A stretch of DNA of 64,000 nucleotides, taken from NCBI GenBank assembly GCA_963585895.1, contig OY757917.1, positions 106,410,944-106,474,943 on the forward strand, in the 5' to 3' direction. Shown here piece by piece: positions 55,551 through 64,000 of this stretch. Below the pieces are notes generated by a model. That model was not told the DNA's origin. It was given only the letters and a program-made list of their open reading frames with translations, and did no database searches. The stretch is from Sepioteuthis lessoniana (lineage: Eukaryota > Mollusca > Cephalopoda > Myopsida > Loliginidae). Position numbers and translations under genes: made by a program. Each line of letters starts with the position of its first letter. The stretch's first letter is position 1.

Positions 55551-55942
55551 CGTTAGAACTGAATTTTCAAATTTGAAGCGTTTCTTCAACAGTTCAACTA
55601 AAGTAACTTAAAAAAAACACGTCATAGATTGATAAAAAGAAGATTATAGCAAAAAAATACACATGTATTTATCGATAATCGAGCCATATTATTACATCAG
55701 ATTATAAAATACTGATACATTTTTAGATAAAACTAGGAAAAAAGATGATTTTTATCACCGTGTTTTATGTTACGTTAATGCACAAAACTATTTTTATACG
55801 TTGATTGTAGAATTCAACCCACTTGTGAATATCAAAATTCATGCAACTAAAAAGATTTTAATGCAAAAACATTGTCTTGAAAACTATGTGGTCAGAAGCG
55901 TTTGTCCATAAGAGAATATAATAAAGACTGTTTGAATGGCAT

Positions 55943-56230
55943 GTGTTACTGAAAGGGCTGCAGCAATATTGCTGCATGTATGTATGTGTAACAAGATTTG
56001 CTCATTATTCTCGATTTTTTCATCGATATGTGATCGAAATTAAATATCAGGACAATCAAGAAATGACTTTCGAAGTCGCTGGAATTCAACAAAAATATTC
56101 ATGGTTCCATGAATTAGAAAGAGAAGCTATATGTGAATTTCCTTTGGATGATCTAGTGGATTTTGAATGCACGTGCAATAGAACAAGTGCGAGCCCTATT
56201 ATAGAGCCGCTATTATTCTTGAAAAGATAA
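55943..56230 (+). CDS. unrecognised ORF, 95 codons
   Basis: The second half has a balanced, protein-like composition (for example YVIEIKYQDNQEMTFEVAG, ELEREAICEFPLDDLVDFE, two cysteines in FECTCNR) and ends at TAA 56228-56230. It contains no repeat family sequence known from this window, unlike nearly all other ORFs here. The first 25 codons pass through GTATGTATGTG and look less coding-like, so a real coding segment could start at a splice acceptor near 55993 (AACAAG). I do not recognise the protein. It could be a terminal exon, a processed fragment, or chance. Confidence 0.3.
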   Translation: MLLKGLQQYCCMYVCVTRFAHYSRFFHRYVIEIKYQDNQEMTFEVAGIQQKYSWFHELEREAICEFPLDDLVDFECTCNRTSASPIIEPLLFLKR

Positions 56231-56366
56231 GGAACTGTTAAACTTAGAAGATATTCACCTTGCTTTTTATGTAGCAGTAAATTAACTAATACCATCTAAG
56301 ACAAAAACCTCTTTATTAAATAGGTGAACATTTCGGTATCATAAACTCATGTATATATAAAATAAT

Positions 56367-56367
<1 letters not shown>

Positions 56368-56426
<59 letters not shown>
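56368..56426. repeat. (TA)n microsatellite
   Basis: About 56 bases of TA, with more TA/GTA sequence to 56485. Confidence 0.95.
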
Positions 56427-56518
56427 TATTTTAAATACAGTTTTAAAATTACTTATATATATATGTATATGTATATATATATATAATTTTAAAAATGTAT
56501 TTAATTTTATATACAGAA

Positions 56519-56727
56519 TGTTATTGTTATTGTGATATACCCCATGACGTCACTGCATTGACCCCTTCGCGACACTATAAATAGTAACTCACTCGATAAA
56601 CGAGTCAAGCGAGTCTAGACAGATACCGGTAACCGTTACTGTCTGTATTTAGGTAAATATATACTGTTGTAATCCTTACGACTCTTTGTATTATTCATTT
56701 CTAGCCTTTCACGGTCACAAAAATTAT
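56519..56727 (+). mobile_element. solo-LTR-like promoter block
   Basis: Starts TGTTATTGTTATTGTGATAT and ends CTTTCACGGTCACA, so it has TG...CA ends. It contains a perfect CRE TGACGTCA (56545-56552) and a TATAAATAG box (56576-56584) 24 bases downstream, then GAGTCAAGCGAGTCTAGACA and a T-rich end. It is more G+C-rich than its flanks. I could not find a clear flanking duplication, and no internal retroelement sequence is present. Confidence 0.45.
56545..56584 (+). promoter_or_regulatory. CRE plus TATA box
   Basis: TGACGTCA followed at a normal distance by TATAAATAG. A transcription start would be expected about 25-30 bases after the TATA box, near 56606-56612. Confidence 0.5.
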
Positions 56728-56889
56728 TATGGTTTTATAAATCACGATCAGCTTTTCTATTGATCTTTTAAATTTGTGCAAAACTTATATCCCAACTGTT
56801 ACAATAAACGTTTTGCCAGTACACTACGATATGAAACTAAGCTTGCTGGATCGAGTTGGTGGATTCACGCCTTTTCTTACCAGCACAAA

Positions 56890-56980
56890 AGTGGAATACA
56901 AACAACCTCGTCTAGCTTTGGAACTCGTGTCGCCCTGTGAATTTCCTATGACAATAAACATTTGGCCACGATCACTTTTC
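56890..56980 (-). mobile_element. SINE family C, head fragment
   Basis: On the minus strand: TTTATTGTCATAGGAAATTC, GGGCGACACGAGTTCCAAAG. This matches the family C head including the B box. It lies inside a 126-codon plus-strand ORF (56774-57154), which is therefore not treated as a gene. Confidence 0.55.
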
Positions 56981-57408
56981 GGTTGGTCCGATATTGGTTG
57001 TTTTTATTTAATGTTTCTGCAAAAGTGTTCACTATTTTTCATAAAGACTTGTAGAAAGTTCATTTTTAATCTCCAGTGTCGTGAAACATTCTCAGCCCTT
57101 TTCACCGTATCAGCGACGAGGCATTCCTATCACCAGATGAATTATTCGCTATAATAACAGCATATTTGTTGTTAATATATCAACATGTTTTCCCAGTGCC
57201 ATTTATCTTTCATAAACACACCCATGTTTTTATAAGTAAGCTCCGGCAAAGACATAGACATAAACACACAAGTGAATATATACCCATATATACACAAGTA
57301 AGTATACTAAATACACAAGTGTACGCTTAAACAATGGTAAAAAAAAGCATGTATATGTACGTGGAAGATAGAGACATGGATGAGGACAGAGTGATATACG
57401 TGTGCACA

Positions 57409-57580
<172 letters not shown>

Positions 57581-57599
57581 GAGATTGGTATATTGACGT

Positions 57600-57914
57600 G
57601 AACAGGCTGAGATAGACAATGTTGAATATTGAGGCATACATTTGAATGAACGACTTTAATATAGAAATATTCCAACACTTCTGATTGAAAATATTTGCAC
57701 CTGTTTACAATATATGCTTGCATTCACGTACAAACGCACAGACTGACTGAAAGACAGTTATACAAAAATACACGAATAGACAGACCCATACGCAGACACA
57801 CATATATAGATGAGAACTAATGTATTCAAATTTAAATATATTGTGATATGTGAGCATATACGTATACATAATCTATACGTATATATCTAGATTTTCGTAG
57901 ATGTTTGATAAGTT

Positions 57915-57964
<50 letters not shown>

Positions 57965-58345
57965 ACGTGCATTTACTTAGTATGGCCGCCAACCAAAACA
58001 TTTGTTTTGCCTGCATTTTTTAAAATTTTCTTTAAAATTTGAATGTTTATAGTTAAAAACTTGACTGACAGAAGCTAAAAAAAATTCCTGCATTTGTTAG
58101 GCGCTTTCATTAAAATGCGTTGTGCCATTTTTCGTATAAATATTCGAAACAATACCAACCTTTAAAAAAACGTTCGACATTATGAAAATCATATAAACAA
58201 AACTTCCATGCATTTACCAAAAAGAAAAAAAAAAGATCTGATTGGATATTGTTTTCATATGTTTCGGATTAGCCGGGTATTGTTGACTTTAGCAGCTTTT
58301 CTTTTATTAGCTCTGCTGCCGGATATTTTGGAATTGTACTGTAGG
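57600..58345. other. no recognised gene
   Basis: (TA)n(GA)n at 57916-57962. Otherwise A/T-rich with no recognised motif. Confidence 0.6.
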
Positions 58346-58412
<67 letters not shown>

Positions 58413-58436
58413 TGTGTGTGTGTGTGACTGTGTGTG
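58346..58436. repeat. (TA)n(GT)n microsatellite
   Basis: About 28 bases of TA then about 60 of GT with a few interruptions. Confidence 0.95.
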
Positions 58437-58618
58437 TATTGATTCTTAAAAATCTGTATGTATTTTAATAGGAGTAACTATAATAACTTCTCAGATTTAT
58501 AAATGTAAATATTTTTATCTACAGTAATACGTCTATTGATAAAACCTGAGAAAGATTTTAATTTTTTATCTATATCTATTTATACATATGATCTTGAACA
58601 CATATATGCATGCGAACA

Positions 58619-58654
<36 letters not shown>

Positions 58655-58847
58655 ACCACTCCTACGATTGCCAGATTGAGTACGTACGCTCACTGAAGTA
58701 CATATACTCACCCACACATGAAACCACGCACTCGACAAAAATACGCATGCATATACCCACATATAAGAACATATTCACCTTCGTGTACATATTCTTATAT
58801 TAAAAGTATGTTCACATGCAAATATATATATATATATATATATATAT
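58437..58847. other. no gene; (CT)n(TA)n and (TA)n arrays
   Basis: (CT)n(TA)n at 58619-58653 and (TA)n at 58820-58848, the latter ending at the RTE fragment. Remaining sequence unrecognised. Confidence 0.6.
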
Positions 58848-59216
58848 ACTTAACCTATGGAGAAAAAGCTTGACGGTGACTACACTACTACAATATTGAA
58901 GAAGTCCTGGAGGCAGCACCCTACAAAGTAGCAGCTGTACGGCCACACACCACTGATCACGAGAACTATCAAACTTACACGAACCAGACATGTGAGTCAC
59001 TGCTGGAGAAGTTCGGACGAGCTCATAAGTGATGTATTCCTGTGGACACCTTCACATGAATCAGCAAAGGCAGCACGACCAGCTCGAACCTGCAAACAGC
59101 AGCTCTATGTCGATACGGGATATAGTCTTGAAGACATGCTGGAAGCAATGGACTATAGGAGAGAGCTGCGAGAGAGGATCAGGGATATCCACGCTGATAG
59201 CGTGACATGATGATAT
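58848..59216 (+). pseudogene. RTE-like LINE, 3' end fragment
   Basis: LTYGEKA-type start, then SHCWRSSDELISDVFLWTPS, RPARTCKQQLYVDTGYSLED and RRELRERIRDIHADSVT, ending at a short ATGATGAT tail. It is 5' truncated within the C-terminal region and lies between (TA)n arrays. Confidence 0.9.
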
Positions 59217-59227
59217 ATATTATGTAT

Positions 59228-59283
59228 CTATATATATATATATATCATGTCATGCCATTATATATATATATATATATATATAA
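59228..59283. repeat. (TA)n arrays around a short palindrome
   Basis: (TA)n 59229-59245 and 59258-59282, with ATCATGTCATGCC between, which is inverted relative to GTGACATGATGAT at the preceding LINE end. Confidence 0.85.
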
Positions 59284-59400
59284 TCATCCACTGACAGATC
59301 TGTTTCGTTCTATCAGAACTCATCAATGTGGCTACACAGTATCTTCCCGTAGCTGGGATCGAAACCCGGTTGACTCAAACGCCAAGCCAATATATATATA
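59283..59400 (-). mobile_element. tRNA-derived SINE, family E
   Basis: On the minus strand: ATTGGCTTGGCGTTTGAGTC (A-box region), CCGGGTTTCGATCCCAGCTA (B box), then ACATTGATGAGTTCTGATAG and AACGAAACAGATCTGTCAGT. It is flanked by (TA)n on both sides. It differs from families B, C and D in the body. Confidence 0.65.
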
Positions 59401-59402
59401 TA

Positions 59403-59872
59403 TTGATTTTTATATACATTTAATAGGCTCTTTGGTCCAGCTAAGCTTTTCCCTCCAACTGTCAATTCCACTCTCCAGGTTTTGATGGTTTTCTCGATAA
59501 AGTTTACGACTTTATCTGATATTTTATACATTTTGAAACTGATTCCTGATTTGTGAGACCATACCATATGCCGTTTTGTAGTCAATCCAGGCAAAAGCTA
59601 ATTTTTTACGTCTTGTCTTGCTCTCGGTGAGGATGTGCTTATCAATGTAGAATACTTCTCCTGTGCGTCTGGGTCCTTTTCGGCATACTTTCTGTTTCGC
59701 TGAGAACCATCCGTTGCTTGTTAGCGAGTAATAAATCACTTCTCTTATGGGTGCTGTTAGGATTTTCTACACACCTTAGGTAGGCATGTTATTGGTCTAT
59801 AGTTGTTTAGGGCGGTTCCTTTTAGTGGATCTTTTTGGATCAGTGTGGTCCTTCCAATGGTCATCAATCCAA
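59403..59872 (-). pseudogene. second LINE family (RLE-type), N-terminal RT segment
   Basis: On the minus strand: TIGRTTLIQKDPLKGTALNN followed by YRPITCLPKV, then a frameshift, YYSLTSNGWFSAKQKV, RRTGEVFYIDKHILTESKTR, and motif A LAFAWIDYKTAYGMV. It then continues as KMYKISDKVVNFIEKTIKTW and RVELTVGGKSLAGPK in another frame. Motif A keeps its Asp (WIDYK). It is a different part of the same family as the fragments at 25.3-28.2 kb. The endonuclease part is absent. Confidence 0.8.
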
Positions 59873-60165
59873 AATACAGTCAAAAACTGTTAGATTTGCC
59901 TATCCCTTTACGGAATTCTAACGTAAATAGACATTTGAATTTTGGATCTCTACAAAATCTTTCTTTTTCTACCTAATGATTGTCATAAATAATGCCATGA
60001 AACCAATGATTGCAGATAACCATCTATACCATTGAATATATATAAGAACTAATATATATTAATTCCTTATAATATATCTCTATTACATAAATTGAGCACT
60101 CTCCAAATTATACCGCATTTGGTTTGCAACAAACCCACCGAGCCAGATAGTGACAGGCATACACT

Positions 60166-60231
<66 letters not shown>

Positions 60232-60432
60232 CTTAGTTTGCTATATTTGAAAATAAGCATTGCGCAATAAAATTGATATAGCATATATATTTTAAAAGAT
60301 AAGATTGCAGAGCCCCTAACTCACAGGTCTTGGCCGCACTCAGGTTATCACCAATGTTTTAATCAGACGAACGCTAAGGAAAAAACTGACAGTTGCAAAG
60401 AACCGCTGTCTCTGCGTCTAAGCTATTCTAAG

Positions 60433-60492
<60 letters not shown>

Positions 60493-60530
60493 AAGAAAGA
60501 GATTGAGAATTAGATTTAAATACAAGATGG
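59873..60530. other. no gene; (TA)n and (TA)n(GA)n arrays
   Basis: (TA)n of about 58 bases at 60170-60229 and (TA)n(GA)n at 60436-60493. 60305-60400 has AACTCACAGGTCTTGGCCGC, which is unassigned. Confidence 0.6.
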
Positions 60531-60531
60531 T

Positions 60532-60720
60532 CCATAGAGAAAAATTTAAAGTAACGGAAAATCAACATTAGATCATTTAGGTTCCTTGAACCATCCTCAG
60601 GACTTAGAAAGGATGATGGTTTATTAGAGCAGAAATGTTATAACGTTGATTTCCCTTTACATTAAATTATTCACTTTGGATTACCTTATTTTTTCAATAT
60701 TTCTTTATATTGTCAGATAC
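60532..60720. mobile_element. small foldback element (Penelope-terminus-like)
   Basis: GTAACGGAAAATCAACATTA ... GAACCATCCTCAGG (60551-60600) is inverted relative to GGATGATGGTTTATTAGAGC ... AACGTTGATTTCCCTTTA (60612-60660). On the minus strand the left arm contains GTCCTGAGGA followed by the hairpin GGTTCAAGGAACC. Arrangement and spacing are like the larger foldback at 41574-41859. Confidence 0.5.
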
Positions 60721-60727
60721 ATTTCCA

Positions 60728-60737
<10 letters not shown>

Positions 60738-60793
<56 letters not shown>
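60738..60793. repeat. (TA)n microsatellite
   Basis: About 54 bases of TA. Confidence 0.97.
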
Positions 60794-60795
<2 letters not shown>

Positions 60796-62360
60796 ACGAG
60801 GAGGGGCAGACAGAGAAAATGATAGAGTGACGTAGATAGATGCGTAGATTTTACTTGCCTTTGAGGACTTATGCCATACTAACCATAATTCTTAAATATC
60901 TACATGCACATAAAAATACAACGTAGATTGATTTTTAGATTTCCTTTAAAATTGTTTGATTCCTCTCATAACTTATGTCGAGTGTTTTACGGTTTTTTTG
61001 AATTAAAGGAATATTTTATCTCATAACAGTTTAATAATCAATACATCTATAAACTTAAATTAGTACTTGGTTTTTCAATCATAATCTTACCATAGAATAT
61101 CTTTTAATTATATAAAAAAGAAAGACGAAAACAAGGTCATTTGGTTTTAATCAAATCTAGGAAGGAAATGAAAACTTAGTTCAAAATTTTATTTGAACTA
61201 ATTATCAATTGGATTAAATTCCTTAAATGTCGAATCAATTAGTGATTAAATACCGTTATCAAACTATCCTTCAAATACATTGAACTGTGGGACTGTCTAG
61301 GCCACGTCGTTCGAGATAGCCCGAAATCAGTCAAGAGAAAAGACAGTAATGGAAACCAAAGCATGACATCCCAGACACTCAATACATCAGACTCCTCACA
61401 TTCGCATCGATTGGCTAACTGAGTGGCGATTTATGAACTAAGATTCGGAAACTGTTCAGTGATGAAGTGGACAAATTATTCCGAAAGATGTGAATTGTAT
61501 TCCAGGCACTTCACACTTAGCATTGTGGCTCACCGTATTCATGATTTCTGGCTGAAATGAATGATAGCCGCCATTAAATGTGAAGGAGAGTAATGTTCTT
61601 CTTCCTTATACATGACCGGCTTTAGAAGCAGCAAGCGTTTCGGCATAGGACCTACGTTTGAATTGTTAACGAATTTAAAAGCCGAGTTGAGAGGGTTTTC
61701 ACATATTGAACGATCGTTAGGCACTTTTTCGTAGCATAAATGTTTGTATCTTATTCCCACAAACCAATTACTTGTTAGCGGTGATTTCAATCCTCACTAT
61801 GCAAACAATGTTTGTGAGACAATGCTAAAACTAATCTTCGCTTAGGCTTTAACGGGTGTCTGTGACCGGACAATGTTTGAAGAATTACACTCCAGGTTTT
61901 CTATACTTCCTTTGGGTCAAAGTAACCTAACAGCTGCACATAGAAGCATCAAATTGATGGTCGGAACTACGATTTGTGGCTTTTGTTGTTTTCTAACTCA
62001 CTAATTATCTTAACTGATATTATAATTGTATAGCTGCTTTTCTCTTCTCGTTCAAACATAATCTGCGTTTTTCCTCTGTCTTAGCATTTTTGCTTGTCGT
62101 AAATTTCATATGTGTGTTTTCAGTCAGATTTCCCAACACGTTTTATGTCTCAGTTCGTGTTCTTAGGGGAAACCAGATTTTATCACAAACTAATTGAGCT
62201 CTTGAGTAAATTTGTTCGTTTAATTCGATGATGTTGTTCGTTAAGATATTTGCTTATAACTTTTTTTTTTTTCAATTTCAACCTTGACATTTTTCCAGAC
62301 TTAGTTCCTGAAATATACTAATGTGGTCTTGTTTTCTGACATAATGTTCTTTGTAATGTC
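60794..62360. other. no recognised gene
   Basis: 61285-61460 is more balanced in composition. An 83-codon minus-strand ORF (61790-61539) has ordinary composition (NSNVGPMPKRLLLLKPVMYK) but no recognised family. A short T tract is at 62262-62272. Confidence 0.4.
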
Positions 62361-62361
62361 T

Positions 62362-63075
62362 AGATTGCCAAGTCGGCTGGGGGTGTAGAATACACTGACT
62401 GCACCACTGCCGTGGGGTAAGACCCCCTCCCCAATGAGTGTCCTGGATATGACATTAAACACTCAGATGGCGAGGTTCCAGTAATGCTGGGGCCTTGGGG
62501 AATACGGAGCACCCCTTCATTGCCATTACTACCAGATCAACTCCGGCCCGGCGTGGTAGCACCTGATAGGGCCCTATCTATGGGTTAAATAGAACTAACG
62601 GCATACTTATGCTAAACTGAATTGTTTGACTAAAATGAATAACTTGAAATAGAAATATTTTTGATAATTAGACCGTACTTACATTTAAATTGCGTGCTAA
62701 TGCTAAACTAATTATTTGAAATAGAACTGTTTTTTGACATTGAAACTTTATTTACTCTAAACTGAATTCTTTAACATAGATCTGTTTTGACATTTAACTG
62801 AGCGTAAACAAACTCTGTACTTATACTAAATTGAATTGTCTGAATTAAAACTGCCGGACTAAACAGAATAGCTCGAAATAGAAATGTTTTTTTTTACAAT
62901 TAAACTGTACTTACGTTTAAACTGCGCGCTTATGCTAAACTGAATTATTGAAATGGAACTGTTTTTGACATTGAAACTGTACTGAATCGTTTGAAATAGA
63001 ACTGATTATTTACATGAAAATGAATTTGGCGTTAAAAAAACCTACAAATGTTGATATGCCATAAAATCAAATAAA
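62362..63075 (+). repeat. family A, copy 8 (longest, best tandem section)
   Basis: Head GTCGGCTGGGGGTGTAGAAT, GTGTCCTGGATATGACATTA, TGCTGGGGCCTTGGGGAATA and ACCTGATAGGGCCCTATCTA. About six to seven internal units follow, each with CTAAACTGAATTGTTTGA or GAACTGTTTTTGACATTGAA. The tail is TTTGGCGTTAAAAAAACCTA with GTTGATATGCCATAAAA. Confidence 0.85.
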
Positions 63076-63300
63076 AACAAACCTAATGTCTACATGAAGT
63101 TCCCTTCTTGTGTTAATGTTTGTTCTGTGTGGTTTGGGTATGTGGCATCTTGATTACTATATCTATGAGTTTCAATCCGTTGAGATGGTTCTTGTTTTTC
63201 AGTATTTAGCGTCTTGGTTATTGTTTTAGGGTCTTGTTGACATCTTTTCTTATCAATTTGTTGGTTCAATTTTAATATTTCAAGGCCAGAAAACCAAAGT
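63076..63300. other. no recognised feature
   Basis: T-rich sequence between the family A copy and the mariner derivative. Confidence 0.5.
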
Positions 63301-63302
63301 TA

Positions 63303-64000
63303 CCAGGAGCATATGATAAGTTTCCAGACTTTTTTTCATATGGGCATATTTACTGATAGTACTCACATGAAATTCTAGTCCCCTTCGAATTATCTCCTCC
63401 GGCTGCAATGCACATGTTGTACCGTTCCAACAACTTCTGGAAGGCCCAATGGAAGTTCTCTTGTGTGAGTTTTTCAATGACCTTCGTCACAGCCTCTTTC
63501 ATCTCCTCAATTGTCTCATAACGAGCCTCTGAGCTTAGGGAATAACCAAAAGTCACGGTGAGCAAGGTCTGGATTATAGGAAGGGTAAAGGATTGTCTTA
63601 GTCTGTGACAAGGATGGAGTTGTGGACTGGTGTATTGTCCTGTTGGAAATGCCACTGACCCGATTTGAAGACTGCTGGCCTCTTCCGACGAAATCTCTTC
63701 CTGAACTCCCTTAAAACCTCAACATAGTAACCCTAACCCTAAAACTCACCCTTTGGCTAATCAACTCTGATGTATTGACTTCATTACTCCTCCCACACCT
63801 CTCATCATCCCTCACAGACGCCCTGCCTTCCAATAATCTCTTATGTCACTCAAAATATGATGCTCAATTTCAGCAAGATGGTCGAAAATCAGTCTGAAGC
63901 ATTCCATACGTTTCTGTGATATTTTTAAAATAGAATTTTATTGCACATCGTTCTCCTAAAGTGTCAGATTGCATCTTTGAAATTCACCCGCTGTGACAAT
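63303..64000 (-). mobile_element. non-autonomous mariner derivative, copy 7 (cut by the window edge)
   Basis: The left end is CAGGAGCATATGATAAGTTT. On the minus strand the C-terminal part is readable (RYETIEEMKEAVTKVIEKLT, HWAFQKLLERYN). The junction at about 63726-63755 reads, minus strand, GGGTGAGTTTTAGGGTTAGG. The helix-turn-helix part follows to the edge. The TIR-proximal 5' end lies outside the window. Confidence 0.9.

Noticed and set aside
56774-57154. 126-codon ORF as a host gene
   Set aside because: Its central part is the antisense of a SINE family C head, and the rest shows no recognisable protein feature.
61539-61790. 83-codon minus-strand ORF
   Set aside because: No recognised family or context; kept only as a remark in the region description.

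Overview
This window looks like intergenic or intronic DNA from an animal, most probably a coleoid cephalopod of the octopus type. The sequence is A+T-rich and crowded with (TA)n, (CA)n and (CT)n microsatellites. It carries many tRNA-related SINEs, an RTE-like LINE ending in (ATG)n, a second LINE family, a Penelope-like fragment, mariner-type DNA transposon remnants and LTR-like sequences. tRNA-derived SINEs are known from octopus, but the species is my inference. I find no convincing host gene. Nearly every long open frame is microsatellite translation or a decayed transposon. Two short frames are left as unrecognised coding candidates (left edge to 149; 55943-56230). Family letters used here (A to E) are my own labels.

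Layout. 1-3.0 kb: edge ORF, family A repeat, an RTE-like LINE with endonuclease and partial RT, and an LTR-like block with a 27-bp minisatellite. 3-9 kb: microsatellites, an RTE 3' end, family A, and the first mariner-derived element set between two (TA)n arrays. 9-16.9 kb: SINE B copies, a 171-bp tandem duplication, SINE D, an LTR with a primer-binding-like site, and a degenerate GT-rich tandem region. 16.9-22.6 kb: a hairpin, an RTE copy with 5' inversion and target duplication, a second RTE copy, SINE C, and two mariner derivatives. 23-28.3 kb: SINE D, a Penelope-like GIY-YIG fragment, and a cluster of decayed 3' ends of the second LINE family. 28.3-34.8 kb: family A and RTE fragments, some nested in SINEs. 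35.2-37 kb: two LTR-like arms in inverted orientation with CRE and ETS sites. 38-46.4 kb: mariner derivative, SINE D copies, a foldback with hammerhead-like cores, family A. 46.7-53.9 kb: degenerate minisatellite, family A, SINEs, a palindromic pair of RTE 3' ends, two more mariner derivatives. 54-64 kb: microsatellites, an unrecognised ORF, an LTR-like promoter block, RTE and second-LINE fragments, a second foldback, family A, and a mariner derivative cut by the window edge.

How the parts relate. Three relationships stand out. First, all seven mariner derivatives share one internal deletion, and its junction holds a variable number of telomere-like GGGTTA hexamers, so one deleted founder appears to have been amplified. 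Second, family A and SINE B differ at their 5' ends but share a 3' tail that can fold into a hairpin, as expected if one LINE reverse transcriptase mobilises both. Third, several elements are inserted in (TA)n tracts or in each other, which gives a relative order of insertion. All percentages of similarity are judged by eye; no alignment or database search was run.
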